In this document: positions 42,993 to 52,551 of the stretch, piece by piece
Numbering within the stretch: position 1 is the first letter of the stretch
Layout: each line of letters starts with the position of its first letter
Assembly (NCBI RefSeq): GCF_019635515.1
Contig: NZ_JAHBZI010000001.1
Location: 1,054,001-1,118,000 of the forward strand
Source: Sphingomonas sp.
Lineage (GTDB): Bacteria > Pseudomonadota > Alphaproteobacteria > Sphingomonadales > Sphingomonadaceae
DNA length: 64,000 bases
Direction of reading: 5' to 3'
Notes under the pieces: model-generated
What the model was told of the DNA's origin: nothing
Seen by the model: the letters and a program-made list of their open reading frames with translations, nothing else
Database searches by the model: none
Made by a program: the position numbers and the translations under genes

Positions 42993-44638
42993 CGGCATTT
43001 CTCCGTCGCGGGAGCGAGTGGCGGGGCGATCACTCCGGCATTCCAGTTCCACGGCACATTGCCGGCCGCGCGGCGGCGGCAGATGACCTGTTCGTGCAGC
43101 GCATATTGGCCAGGGAACAGGTCCGCGGCGAGCTGTGGCGCGCCGGCAAAGCGCATATAGGCGGCGCGCTTGTTGTGCGCTGGCCAGGCGGGCTGGCGCT
43201 GGGCGCCGGGCGAGCCGGATTTGACGAAGCTCGCCCAATAATCGACCATCGCCGTGGAAAGCGCGCGCTCCCCGGGCGTGTCGGGAATCGCCGGCCAGAG
43301 CGCGCTGACGCGGTCGATCGTGCCGAACATGTACGGCACTTCGGACGCGTGGAAGGCGTGGATCCCGGCCTGATCGGCGGCGGGCGTGCCGTGATCGAAG
43401 AAATAGAGATAGGCCGGCTGCCCGATCGCCGCTTGGCTGCGCACCAGCCGCTGCGAGGTCCAGCCGAAAAAGAGGTCGCGCGATGCGGCGAAGATGCTGC
43501 CTTCGATATCGCTCGCCGGATAGAACTGCAGGAACGCATCGGCGAGTTCACCGTAGTTCCTGCGGATTGCCGTCTCATATTGTCCGGCGTCGAACTTCGC
43601 GATGTCGGGCAGGCCGGGCAGGATCGATCGCATCGTCCGGATTTCACCGGCGGTGAAGCCGGTCATCAGCGGCACGCGCGCCTGCTCGCCGGCATCGAAG
43701 GTATCGATCAGCTGGCGGGTCAGCGTCTTGCCGTCGACGATCGCCGTCGAGGCGAAACGCGCCTGGGTGGCGCGGGCGACCAGCGTGGGCGCGTCGATCG
43801 CGCGCAGATCGGCCAGGCTCCTGGCGCCCATCGCCACGGTCAGCCGGTCGCCGGTCGCCTCAGCCGAGGGCAGGCCGAACCGGTCGGTCTTGAGCTCGGG
43901 GATATTCATCAGCGATGCGCTCTGCACGATCGCCCGGGCGAACAGTCCGCGCGCCTGGGGTGCGGCGAGCAGATGCAGGATCGCCAGCCCGCCGGCGGAT
44001 TCGCCGGCAATCGTCACCTTGCCGGCATCGCCACCGAACGAAGCGATGTTGGCCTTGACCCAGCGCAGTGCCGCGATCTGATCGAGCAGGCCATAATTGC
44101 CCGAGACCCCGTCTGGCGATTCAGCGCTCAATTCGCGATGCGCGAAATAGCCGAAAATGCCGAGGCGGTAATTGATCGAGACGACGATGATACCGCGCCT
44201 GGCCAGCGCCGCACCATCGAACATCGGCTGGCTCGATGCGCCGCGCACCAGATTGCCGCCATGGATCCACACGAGCACTGGCCTCTTCTTCGCGTTCCTG
44301 GGTGCCCAAATGTTGAGCGACAGGCAGTCCTCACGCATCGCCGCATAGGTTTCGGCATAGATGCTGCCGGCCGGATAGGGCGCCTGCTGGCAGGCCGGGC
44401 CGAACCGCGTCGCATCACGCACAGCGCTCCATGCCGGCATTGCGGCAGGTGGCTTCCAGCGTTGTGCGCCGATCGGCGGTAATGCGTAGGGAATGCCCTT
44501 GAAGACATTCTGGCCATCGGCCTCGACCCCACGAACCGGTCCCGCCGGCGCGCGCACCACCGGCTGCCCCGGCGCGCTCCCGGGGATTCCGCAGATCAGC
44601 GCCGCGCTCCATGCGGCCATGCGACAGGCAAACGCCAT
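42989..44638 (-). CDS. Type B carboxylesterase, secreted
   Basis: 549-aa alpha/beta-hydrolase with a signal peptide (AWSAALICGIPGSAPG). Carboxylesterase B motifs: FKGIPYALPP, EDCLSLNIWAP, WIHGGNL (oxyanion hole), nucleophile elbow GESAGG, and the catalytic His region HAFHASEVPYMFGT. Expected to hydrolyse carboxylic esters in the periplasm. Second-to-last gene of the operon; the ligase that follows overlaps it by 4 bp. Confidence 0.92.
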   Translation of the reverse strand: MAFACRMAAWSAALICGIPGSAPGQPVVRAPAGPVRGVEADGQNVFKGIPYALPPIGAQRWKPPAAMPAWSAVRDATRFGPACQQAPYPAGSIYAETYAAMREDCLSLNIWAPRNAKKRPVLVWIHGGNLVRGASSQPMFDGAALARRGIIVVSINYRLGIFGYFAHRELSAESPDGVSGNYGLLDQIAALRWVKANIASFGGDAGKVTIAGESAGGLAILHLLAAPQARGLFARAIVQSASLMNIPELKTDRFGLPSAEATGDRLTVAMGARSLADLRAIDAPTLVARATQARFASTAIVDGKTLTRQLIDTFDAGEQARVPLMTGFTAGEIRTMRSILPGLPDIAKFDAGQYETAIRRNYGELADAFLQFYPASDIEGSIFAASRDLFFGWTSQRLVRSQAAIGQPAYLYFFDHGTPAADQAGIHAFHASEVPYMFGTIDRVSALWPAIPDTPGERALSTAMVDYWASFVKSGSPGAQRQPAWPAHNKRAAYMRFAGAPQLAADLFPGQYALHEQVICRRRAAGNVPWNWNAGVIAPPLAPATEKCR

Positions 44639-44709
44639 CCTTCCCCTCCCACTGACTGGTTGGCGGCTAGCCCCGTCCCGCGGGGCTGCTCATTCGGTGC
44701 GAAGCGCGG

Positions 44710-45774
44710 CTAGCCGATCGCTTTCATCAGCCGCAGCCACAATTGATTGTCGAAATCCTTGTCACCCGCCGCCGCGCCGGTCCGTACCACCACCAGCTTG
44801 AGACTGGGCACGACATACAGGCGCCGGTCGAACGCGCCGAGCGCGGCGACGGTGTCGGCGGGGGCGGCTGCGATCAGCGGGCCCTCCTTGCGCTGCGATT
44901 CGATTGAACCGCCCGCGCCGGTTGTCACCAGCCGCATCGTATATTCACTGCCGTTCAACCACCATAGCCGGCCATAGGCCGGGTTGGTTGCCGAGCGCTC
45001 GAACAGTGCCTTGAGCTGCGCCTCGGAGACGATGCGCTTGCCGTCATTGCCGATCCCGCCATGCAGCACCATCAACCCGAACAGCGCAGTATCGCGCGGA
45101 GTGGTGACCAGCCCGGTATCGTTGCCGACCGAAGCCAGCGCCGCCGGACGCTTGCGCCAAGCGGTGTCGTTCATCCCCAGTGGCGCCGTCAGCCAGTCGC
45201 GGGTGATCGTATCCAGCGGCAGCTTGGCGGCGGCGGCGACGATCCGCTTGGAAATCGCATAGACCGGCGTGTTGTAGACGAAGCGCGTGCCGGGATCGGC
45301 GGCATAGGCGAACTTCTCGGTCAGGCCGCTGCTCATCGTCAGCACGTCGATCACCCGGATCCGTGCTTCCTGCTCGGGTGAAGCCTTGGACCAGCCCTCG
45401 CCGAGATAGGCCGAGACCGGCTTGGTGACATCGACCAGCCCCTTGTCGGCCGCGATCGCGATCAGCACCGCGACAAAGCTCTTTTGCTGCGACGCGACGT
45501 CTTCGAGCAGCGCGCCATTGGCGCTCTTCCCATAGACGAAATTGGCATACACCGGATTGCCCTCGGGCGCGGGCCAATTCTTCTCGACCAGCACCTTGCC
45601 ATCCTGGACCACCAGAAAGCCGGTGCTGTTCTGGTTGCGCAGATAATCGAGCACCTTGGTCATCGCCGCGGCGCGATCATCCGCTGGCGCGGCGAGCGCC
45701 GGCGTGACGACCGGTGCGGCGGGCGTCGCAAGCAGCATTCCGGCGAGCAATACCGTCTTGTGGATCGCACCCAT
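44710..45774 (-). CDS. Periplasmic serine hydrolase, class C beta-lactamase fold
   Basis: 354-aa protein with a signal peptide (TVLLAGMLLATPAAPVVTPALAA). The active-site Ser-x-x-Lys is SQQK, followed by the Tyr motif region FVYNTPVYAIS and a C-terminal TTGAGGSIE in place of the usual HTG/KTG motif. Such proteins are esterases or peptidases more often than true beta-lactamases. ATG 45774 follows GGAGG and lies 2 bp after the GntR stop. Role in the cluster: probably an ester- or amide-cleaving step. Confidence 0.85.
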   Translation of the reverse strand: MGAIHKTVLLAGMLLATPAAPVVTPALAAPADDRAAAMTKVLDYLRNQNSTGFLVVQDGKVLVEKNWPAPEGNPVYANFVYGKSANGALLEDVASQQKSFVAVLIAIAADKGLVDVTKPVSAYLGEGWSKASPEQEARIRVIDVLTMSSGLTEKFAYAADPGTRFVYNTPVYAISKRIVAAAAKLPLDTITRDWLTAPLGMNDTAWRKRPAALASVGNDTGLVTTPRDTALFGLMVLHGGIGNDGKRIVSEAQLKALFERSATNPAYGRLWWLNGSEYTMRLVTTGAGGSIESQRKEGPLIAAAPADTVAALGAFDRRLYVVPSLKLVVVRTGAAAGDKDFDNQLWLRLMKAIG

Positions 45775-45776
45775 AT

Positions 45777-46529
45777 TCACCTCCGATTCGCCGCGCGGCG
45801 CTTGATGGCGGGATCGGCTGCCGGGAGTGGCGAGTCCTCCCGGACCCGTGAGCCATGCGCCAGCATGATCCGGGCGACCTCGCCCTGCATGAAATAGAGG
45901 ATGTCGCGGGCTGCCTGGCTGGCCTTGTCGGCATCGCGCGCAACCAGCGCGGCGCGCACGCTGCGCCAATGCGCATAGGGGCCGGGGCCATTGGCGGTGA
46001 GCGCGAGGGCGACGTAGGAAAAGTGGAAACGGGTCTTGCGGCGAACCGATTCGATCATTTTCTGCGCATCGGGGCTGGCCGATTCGGCCATCTCGCTGAA
46101 GATTTCCTCGCTGGTGGCGATGATCTGTTCAGCGGGAACACCGCTCGCCGCATCGCTCAGCATGCGATCGATATTGACAAGCATGTGGCGGATCGCCGCA
46201 TCCGACGCGCGCATGCAGGCGAAGCGCGCGGCCAAGCCATATAGCGCGGCGCGAGTCTCGTAGAGATCGAACACTTCCTCGACGGTCGTCGCCGAAACCC
46301 GCGCGCCGCGATTTTCCTCGATCTCGATCAGTCCGTCATCGGCCAGAATGCCAAGCGCACGGCGAACGATCGAGCGGCCGACACCGAACTCTGCGCATAG
46401 GCGCGCCTCGCGCAGCCATTCGCCGGGGGCCAATTCGCTTCCCTGAATCTGCAGCCGCAGGGCGTGCGCGATATCGTCGGCACCCTTCGCACCAGAAGAT
46501 ATCGATTCATGGTGCTCAACCAAGGACAT
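45777..46529 (-). CDS. GntR-family (FadR/FCD subfamily) regulator
   Basis: 250-aa regulator. N-terminal winged helix: LRLQIQGSELAPGEWLREARLCAEFGVGRSIVRRALGILADDGLI, then the all-helical FCD ligand-binding domain (EVFDLYETRAALYGLAARFAC, and a metal-site-like pattern H later in RRKTRFHFSYVALAL). First gene of the leftward operon and divergent from the TonB receptor; a palindrome of the FadR type lies between them. Confidence 0.9.
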   Translation of the reverse strand: MSLVEHHESISSGAKGADDIAHALRLQIQGSELAPGEWLREARLCAEFGVGRSIVRRALGILADDGLIEIEENRGARVSATTVEEVFDLYETRAALYGLAARFACMRASDAAIRHMLVNIDRMLSDAASGVPAEQIIATSEEIFSEMAESASPDAQKMIESVRRKTRFHFSYVALALTANGPGPYAHWRSVRAALVARDADKASQAARDILYFMQGEVARIMLAHGSRVREDSPLPAADPAIKRRAANRR

Positions 46530-46638
46530 GCCTCTCTCAAAATTATCGGATTCGGCATCTTCTCTACCGATCCTGCGACGCCATTCCTATTGCTGCATAC
46601 CGCCACGAGCAAGCCCTTTGTCGATCTATTATATTAAA

Positions 46639-46651
46639 ATTGTCGTACAAT
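46639..46651. promoter_or_regulatory. Predicted GntR/FadR-type operator
   Basis: ATTGT-CGT-ACAAT. It fits the FadR-subfamily consensus T-N-G-T-N3-A-C-N-A exactly and lies between the divergent GntR operon and the TonB-receptor operon, where it could control both. Confidence 0.6.
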
Positions 46652-46726
46652 CTATTTGACATTGCCCGGCGATCGTTCGATGAAAGTGCCTCGGCGCCGC
46701 AAAAATGCGCGTCAATGGGAGGATGC

Positions 46727-49090
46727 ATGCGAGATTTTCTTGCCACGACCGCAACGCTTGCGCTGGTCGTCGCCACACCGGCATTTGCACAGACGGCCGA
46801 CAGCAATTCACAAACCGCCGAACCCGCCACGGTCACGCCTGCCGCGGAAGACGGCAATATCATCGTCACCGCACGCCGCCGCGAAGAGAATATCCGTGAC
46901 GTGCCCGGCACGATCTCGGCAGTGACCGCCGAGCAGCTCGAGGCCAAGGGCCCGGTCGCCGGAACCGGCGATCTGCTCAGCACCGTGCCCGGCGTGCGCT
47001 TCAACGATCTCGCCAGCGAAAATCTCGCCGAAGTATCGGTCCGCGGTTCGGGAACGGCGCGCGCAACCGGCGCGGATTCGGGGGTCGGCCTGTTCGTCAA
47101 CGGCGCCTATGTCGGCAGCTCGACGCTTGGCGGCCGCAATTTCAAGACGCTCGACTATTTCGATATCGACCGGGTCGAGGCATTGGAAGGGCCACAGGGC
47201 GCGCTCTATGGGCGTAATTCCGAATTCGGCGTGATCAACATCGTTCTCGCTAAGCCCAAGTTCAACGAGAGCGGCTATGTCCGCAGCGGCTATACGTTCG
47301 GGCTGAACCAGCTACGCGTCGCCGGGGTGATCAACACCCAGGTCAGCGATACCGTCGCGGTCCGCGTCGGCGGCGAAGTCTATGGGCAGAACCGTGGCTT
47401 CTACTACAATCCGGTGCACCGCGAATATTACGACACCACGCGCGGCTTCAATGGCCGCGGCCAGATCCGCTACCGCTCGGGGCCGCTCGACGTGACCCTG
47501 CTGGTCGAGGGCCAGGATCTGAAGCTGCCCAGCTTCGTAAACAGCCTGACGATCAAGCCCGGCACCAACGCCGCCTTGCCGCTAGGCTACTACCAGTCAC
47601 GCTACGTCTTGCCACACGACGGAAAGGACGAACTGCAGCAAAAGGTCATTCGATCGATGCTGAGCGTCAGCTACGACATGGGCTTCGCGACGCTGGAATC
47701 GACGACGATGGCGACGCGCTGGCGCTCGAGTCAGCATTATGGCGCGGCGATTGATTTCGCGACGCTGCAGACCTTTCGTCAACAGGGTCAGCTCGGCATC
47801 TATCCGTTCACCCAGGTCCATACCAATGTCGTCGATCGCACGCTGTATCAGGACCTCCACCTGACCGGCAAAGCCGCGGGCGACAAGCTGACTTGGATCG
47901 TAGGCGCCGAGGCGCTGCACCAGGATGACGATTATCGGCTGATGATCGCCTCCTCGCCCTGCGGCTTCACACTGGTCACGCAAAGCGTGTGCACCGGCAC
48001 GCCGACCCAGCCGGTCTGCCTTAAGCCGCTACCCACTTCGCTGAACTGCCCGGCGACCTTTCCGTTGGTCTTCGGCACCGATAGCTACACCAAGCAGCGC
48101 ATCTATTCGTTCGCCGGCTATGCCTCGCTCGCCTATAAGCTCGGCAATCTCCAGCTGGTAGGCGAGGCACGCCTGTCGCACGATTACAAGACCGCGACCC
48201 AGTTCGTGTACGCGCTCTACACCACCAACTACACCCGCCTGCCGACAACCTTCGTCTACAAGTCGGATCAGCCGGTGTTCACCGCCACCGCCAGCTACAA
48301 GATCCCCGGATCGATGAACACATTGCTGTACGCCAAGGTCGGCACGGGCTACCGCGCCGGTGGCGTCAACAATGGCTCGTTCAACGCCGCGGCACCGAAC
48401 CCGTACAAGTTCACCTACGGCAACGAAACGACGGTCGGCTATGAAGCCGGCATCAAATCGAACCTGACGCGCAACATCTTCGCGCGCTTCGCCGCTTATC
48501 TGTCGCGCACCAGCGATGCGATCACCAACATCAATGACGGCTGCACCGTCACCAACGCTTGCGGCACCGGCGGCCAGCAGTTCAACGTCAATGGCGGCAC
48601 GATCGAGGCCAAGGGCATTTCGCTGGCGCTCGATGGCCGCTTCCGCCTCGCCGGCGGGCTGCTCTCGATCAACGCCAATGCCGCCACGCAGCGCGCGCAT
48701 TTCGTAAAAATCCCGGCCGGCGTCACTGGTCTGCCGACGCTCAACAGCTCGGTCGCGCAGATTCCGGATTGGACGATGTCCGGCGTGATCGATTACCGCC
48801 ATCCGATCGGTAACCACGCCAACGCCTTCATCAACTTCAGCTATGCGGGCCAGCGCGGCGGTTTCCAGGACACCACCACCCTTGCCACCCCGGCGATCCC
48901 GATGACCGACTTCGACATTTTCGGTACGCGTTTCGGCGTCAATATCGACAAGTTCCAGGTCGCGATGTTCGTCCGCAACATCACCGATCGCCAGATCCAG
49001 GTGTTGAAGTTCCTCCAGGCCGGCTCGCCGCTTTCGGTGCGCTACAACAAGCCCCGCACGATTGGCCTGAACGCGTCCTATCGTTGGTAG
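46727..49090 (+). CDS. TonB-dependent outer-membrane receptor
   Basis: 787-aa receptor that imports an unknown substrate of the GntR-controlled pathway. Signal peptide (MRDFLATTATLALVVATPAFAQ), a TonB-box-like IIVTARRREENIRDVP, the plug domain (LLSTVPGVRFND, VSVRGSGT, RVEALEGPQGALYGRN) and a 22-strand barrel ending ASYRW. ATG 46727 is chosen because GGGAGG is 4 nt upstream and it gives a proper signal peptide. First gene of a rightward operon of four. Confidence 0.93.
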   Translation: MRDFLATTATLALVVATPAFAQTADSNSQTAEPATVTPAAEDGNIIVTARRREENIRDVPGTISAVTAEQLEAKGPVAGTGDLLSTVPGVRFNDLASENLAEVSVRGSGTARATGADSGVGLFVNGAYVGSSTLGGRNFKTLDYFDIDRVEALEGPQGALYGRNSEFGVINIVLAKPKFNESGYVRSGYTFGLNQLRVAGVINTQVSDTVAVRVGGEVYGQNRGFYYNPVHREYYDTTRGFNGRGQIRYRSGPLDVTLLVEGQDLKLPSFVNSLTIKPGTNAALPLGYYQSRYVLPHDGKDELQQKVIRSMLSVSYDMGFATLESTTMATRWRSSQHYGAAIDFATLQTFRQQGQLGIYPFTQVHTNVVDRTLYQDLHLTGKAAGDKLTWIVGAEALHQDDDYRLMIASSPCGFTLVTQSVCTGTPTQPVCLKPLPTSLNCPATFPLVFGTDSYTKQRIYSFAGYASLAYKLGNLQLVGEARLSHDYKTATQFVYALYTTNYTRLPTTFVYKSDQPVFTATASYKIPGSMNTLLYAKVGTGYRAGGVNNGSFNAAAPNPYKFTYGNETTVGYEAGIKSNLTRNIFARFAAYLSRTSDAITNINDGCTVTNACGTGGQQFNVNGGTIEAKGISLALDGRFRLAGGLLSINANAATQRAHFVKIPAGVTGLPTLNSSVAQIPDWTMSGVIDYRHPIGNHANAFINFSYAGQRGGFQDTTTLATPAIPMTDFDIFGTRFGVNIDKFQVAMFVRNITDRQIQVLKFLQAGSPLSVRYNKPRTIGLNASYRW

Positions 49091-49100
49091 TCTCCCACTT

Positions 49101-49127
49101 GCCGGTCCCGGAGCATCCGGGACCGGC
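49101..49127 (+). terminator. Strong hairpin after the TonB receptor gene
   Basis: Perfect 12-bp arms GCCGGTCCCGGA and TCCGGGACCGGC around a 3-nt loop. There is no T-run, so it may be a partial terminator or an mRNA 3'-end stabiliser allowing more receptor than downstream products. Confidence 0.55.
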
Positions 49128-49178
49128 GGCTTGTTAAGCGCCGCATCTTCGATACTAATCGCTTCAGGAGAAATCAGC

Positions 49179-50480
49179 TTGGCAACGCAGCAACCGCCGA
49201 CGGGCAAGCCAAGCATCAAGGTCGCCGGGATGGCTTCCGCCGGGGCCGCCGTCGAATGGTATGATTTCTTCATCTACGGCACCGCCGCCGCGCTGGTCTT
49301 TCCCAAGTTGTTCTTCTCGCCGGACATGCCGTTGTTCGTCGCGCAGATGGCGGCGTTCAGCACCTTCGCTGTCGGCTTCATCGCCCGCCCGCTCGGCGGT
49401 GCCTGGTTCGGCCATTTCGGCGACAGGCATGGCCGCAAGAAAGCGCTGGTGCTGGCGATGTTCGTCATGGGCCTGGCGACCACGCTGATCGGCTGCCTGC
49501 CCAGCTACGCGACTGCCGGCAGCCTCGCCCCGATCCTGCTGGTCGTTCTCCGCTTCCTCCAGGGTCTCGCGGTCGGCGGGCAATGGGGCGGCGCGGCGCT
49601 TCTGGCGATCGAAAGCGCCCCGAAGAACAGACAGGGATTTTATTCGAGCTTCGTCCAGGTCGGCGTGCCGCTCGGCGTGGTGCTCGCCAACACGGTATTC
49701 CTGATCGTCAGCGCGTCGATGGATTCGGACGCGTTTCTCGCTTGGGGCTGGCGGATCGGTTTCCTGATCAGCATCGCGCTGATCTTCATCGGCCTGCTGA
49801 TCCACTGGACGATCGACGAGCCGGAGGATGAGACCCCGGCCCAGCCTGCCGCCGACACCCGGCCATCCTCGCCGCTGGCCACGCTGTTGCGCGAGCATTG
49901 GCGTGTCGTGCTGCTTGCCGGCGGCGCATTCATCGCCAACAATGTCTGCTTCTATATCGCGATCACCTATGCCGTCGCTTATGGCACCACCAGCGCCGGC
50001 ATTGCGCGCGAAGTGCTGCTTGGTGCCGTGATGATCGGCAGCTTGGCGATGATCCCGGCGCTGGTTGTGTGCGGCGCCTTGTCCGATCGCTTCGGGCGGC
50101 GCGGTATCTTCATGCTCGGCGCAGTGCTGTGCGGGGCCTGGGCGTTCATCGTCTTCCCGCTGATCGAGCTCGGCACGCCGATCGCCGTGACCACCGCCAT
50201 CGCCACTGGCCTCATCTGCATCAGCCTGATGTACGGCCCCCAGGCGGCGCTGTTCGCCGAACTGTTTCCCAAGGAGGTGCGCTATTCCGGCGCGTCGCTC
50301 GGCTATCAGATCGGATCGGTGGTGGGCGGCGGTTTCGCACCGATCGTCGCTACCGCCTTGTTCGCGCATTATGGATCGAGCCTGCCGATCTCGCTCTATC
50401 TCGCCGCAACTTGCGTGATATCGCTGGTCTGCGTCATCCTGCTCGGAAAGGGGATGACCGGAGAAGCACGACATGCCTAG
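49179..50480 (+). CDS. MFS permease, metabolite:H+ symporter (MHS) family
   Basis: 433-aa inner-membrane transporter. The MHS pattern is clear: GAAVEWYDFFIYGTAAALVFPKLFF, GFIARPLGGAWFGHFGDRHGRKKAL, and LRFLQGLAVGGQWGGAALLAIE. TTG 49179 is taken as the start because AGGAG lies 8 nt before it; upstream in-frame codons extend to an ATG at 49131 that overlaps the hairpin. It probably carries the substrate (an organic acid or ester) across the inner membrane. Overlaps the next gene by 8 bp. Confidence 0.9.
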   Translation: MATQQPPTGKPSIKVAGMASAGAAVEWYDFFIYGTAAALVFPKLFFSPDMPLFVAQMAAFSTFAVGFIARPLGGAWFGHFGDRHGRKKALVLAMFVMGLATTLIGCLPSYATAGSLAPILLVVLRFLQGLAVGGQWGGAALLAIESAPKNRQGFYSSFVQVGVPLGVVLANTVFLIVSASMDSDAFLAWGWRIGFLISIALIFIGLLIHWTIDEPEDETPAQPAADTRPSSPLATLLREHWRVVLLAGGAFIANNVCFYIAITYAVAYGTTSAGIAREVLLGAVMIGSLAMIPALVVCGALSDRFGRRGIFMLGAVLCGAWAFIVFPLIELGTPIAVTTAIATGLICISLMYGPQAALFAELFPKEVRYSGASLGYQIGSVVGGGFAPIVATALFAHYGSSLPISLYLAATCVISLVCVILLGKGMTGEARHA

Positions 50481-51753
50481 CAGGCGCAGTTTCTTGGCCG
50501 GCAGCGCGGCCCTTCCCGCCGCCGCGGCGGCACATACCATCTCCGCTGATCGCATCGCCCAGGTCGCCGCCGATCTCGACAAATATATCGGCTTTGGCAG
50601 CAAGCAGGCTGGCGGTCCGGGCGACGCCGCCGCCGGTGCCTGGCTCGAGGCCGAACTCCGGCAACTCGGCTTCAGGATCGACCGGCAGGAAGTCTCGACG
50701 CCCTTCTTCACGCCGCAGCGCTGCGAACTTGCCTGCGGCGCCGCAAAGGCAGCCGTTTGGCCCCAGCCAATAGTTATCCCCACGCCACCCGAGGGGCTTA
50801 CCGGTCCGCTGGTCCGCGTAAACGCCGGTGGCAAGGCGGCAGGTTCGCTTGCCGGTGCGATTGCGTTGCTCGATCTGCCCTATGGCCGCTGGTCGACCGC
50901 GATGGCCAAGGCGATTCGCGAACCGGTCGCGGCCGCCTTCGCTGCCGGCGCCAGGGCGGTGGTCGCGATCACCAACGGCCCGAGCGGCAAGGTAATCGCG
51001 CTCAACGCCGATGGCCGCAAGCCGATGTTCGCGGGCCCCGTCGCGCTGCTCGCCCCAAAGGATGCCGGCCCGTTTATCGACGCCGCGCTCGACCGGGCCG
51101 AAGCGACCCTCCATCTGATCGGGGAAGGGGGCCGCCGCCCGGCGGTCAATTTCATCGGCCGGATCGATCGCGGCAAGCCCCGCTGGCTGGTCGTCTCCAC
51201 GCCGCGCTCGGGCTGGTATATCTGCGCCGGCGAGCGTGGCGGCGGGATCGCCGCCTGGCTGTGGCTGGCGCGCTGGGCGAGCAAGGCACTGACCGGCCAC
51301 AACCTCGCCTTTGTCTGCAATACCGGCCATGAATATGAGAATCTCGGCGCCGCCGAAGCGCTGGAGGAGACCGCGCCCAAGCCGGAGGACACGCATTTCT
51401 GGCTGCATCTCGGCGCCAATGTCGCGGCCCGTGACTGGCATGAGATCGGCGGCCAGCCGCTGCCCGGGATCGACAGCCAGCGTTATATTTCGGTCAGCCC
51501 GGCCCTGCTGCCACTCGTGCGCCAGACCTTTGCCGGCCATCCCGGCTATGAGGCGCCTTATTCCACCGACAAACTCACCGCGGGCGAGCTGACCGAAATC
51601 GTCGCCGCCGGATACAGGAATGTCGCGGGGGTATTCGGCCTCCACCGCTTCCATCATGTCGCCGACGATGACGCCCGTTGCGTCAATCCGGCCAGTGTCG
51701 CTGCGACCTGCGCAGCGTTCCAGACCTTGCTGGGGCAGGCCGCAAAGGCATGA
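50473..51753 (+). CDS. M28-like peptidase homologue with a Tat signal, metal ligands incomplete
   Basis: 426-aa protein with a twin-arginine signal (PSRRSFLAGSAAL). The fold layout is that of M28 aminopeptidases with a PA-type insert (about 100-215). However the first zinc-ligand motif, usually H-x-D-S followed by A-x-D-N, reads STPRSGW and AGERGGG; only later positions (NTGHEYENLG and FHHVADD) look conserved. It may be inactive or use another chemistry. Cotranscribed with the permease and the glutathione transferase; likely periplasmic. Confidence 0.72.
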   Translation: MPSRRSFLAGSAALPAAAAAHTISADRIAQVAADLDKYIGFGSKQAGGPGDAAAGAWLEAELRQLGFRIDRQEVSTPFFTPQRCELACGAAKAAVWPQPIVIPTPPEGLTGPLVRVNAGGKAAGSLAGAIALLDLPYGRWSTAMAKAIREPVAAAFAAGARAVVAITNGPSGKVIALNADGRKPMFAGPVALLAPKDAGPFIDAALDRAEATLHLIGEGGRRPAVNFIGRIDRGKPRWLVVSTPRSGWYICAGERGGGIAAWLWLARWASKALTGHNLAFVCNTGHEYENLGAAEALEETAPKPEDTHFWLHLGANVAARDWHEIGGQPLPGIDSQRYISVSPALLPLVRQTFAGHPGYEAPYSTDKLTAGELTEIVAAGYRNVAGVFGLHRFHHVADDDARCVNPASVAATCAAFQTLLGQAAKA

Positions 51754-52427
51754 TCGAGCTGTATCACTGCATGGATGCGCGTTCGTTCCGCGCGCTCTGG
51801 GCATTGGAGGAGATGGGCCTTCCCTATCGCTTGCACATGCTGCCCTTCCCGCCGCGCATGCACCAGCCCGAATATCTCGAGATCAATCCGCTCGGCACGA
51901 TCCCTTTGCTGATCGACGGCGATGTGCGGATGACCGAATCCGCGGCGATCCCGCACTATCTCGCGACACATTACGGGCCCTCGTGCCTGGCCGTCGGCGT
52001 CGAGGAACCCGACCATGGCTTGTGGCTCGACTGGCTCCATCGCAGCGAAGCGACGCTGACCTACCCGCTGACGATCGTCCTGCGCTACACGCAGCTCGAA
52101 CCGGAGGAGCGCCGCATCCAGCAGGCGGTGGACGACTATACCCAATGGTTTCTGTCGCGCCTTCGCCACCTGACCCGCGCATTGCACGACCGCGAATGGC
52201 TCTGCGCGGGCCGCTTCACCATGGCCGATCTGTGCGTCGGTTATGCGCTGCTGTTCGCCCGCGACGTTGGGCTCGATCACAAATTCAGTCCGGAAATCGC
52301 GGCATATTGGGAGCGTCTCGCCGCTCGCCCCGGCTTCCGCGCGGCAAAGGCGGCGCAAAAGGCGGCGAGCGCAGGTGATGCGGAAACTATGCCCTTTCTG
52401 GCATCGGGGCGGCTGACGAGCGGTTGA
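51750..52427 (+). CDS. Glutathione S-transferase family protein
   Basis: 225-aa cytoplasmic protein. N-terminal thioredoxin-like domain: ELYHCMDARSFRALWALEEMGLPY, EINPLGTIPLLIDGD and MTESAAIPHYLA; the C-terminal all-helical domain includes FTMADLCVGYALLFA. The ATG at 51750 overlaps the preceding stop (ATGA). Last gene of the TonB-receptor operon; may open or isomerise a pathway intermediate using glutathione. Confidence 0.9.
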   Translation: MIELYHCMDARSFRALWALEEMGLPYRLHMLPFPPRMHQPEYLEINPLGTIPLLIDGDVRMTESAAIPHYLATHYGPSCLAVGVEEPDHGLWLDWLHRSEATLTYPLTIVLRYTQLEPEERRIQQAVDDYTQWFLSRLRHLTRALHDREWLCAGRFTMADLCVGYALLFARDVGLDHKFSPEIAAYWERLAARPGFRAAKAAQKAASAGDAETMPFLASGRLTSG

Positions 52428-52551
52428 TCGGGCATCGACAAATGCCGGGGCCGACAGCGCTTTGCTGGCCTTGGCAAGATCTGGACCCCGCGACCGACAT
52501 TGCGTGATCCGCGACTGGAGGCGGAGGGGACCACGCATTAGGATGCGGTTG

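Noticed and set aside
44710..45774. Beta-lactamase resistance gene
   Set aside because: The SxxK fold is present but the third motif is degenerate and the neighbours are ester-catabolism genes, so antibiotic resistance is not supported.
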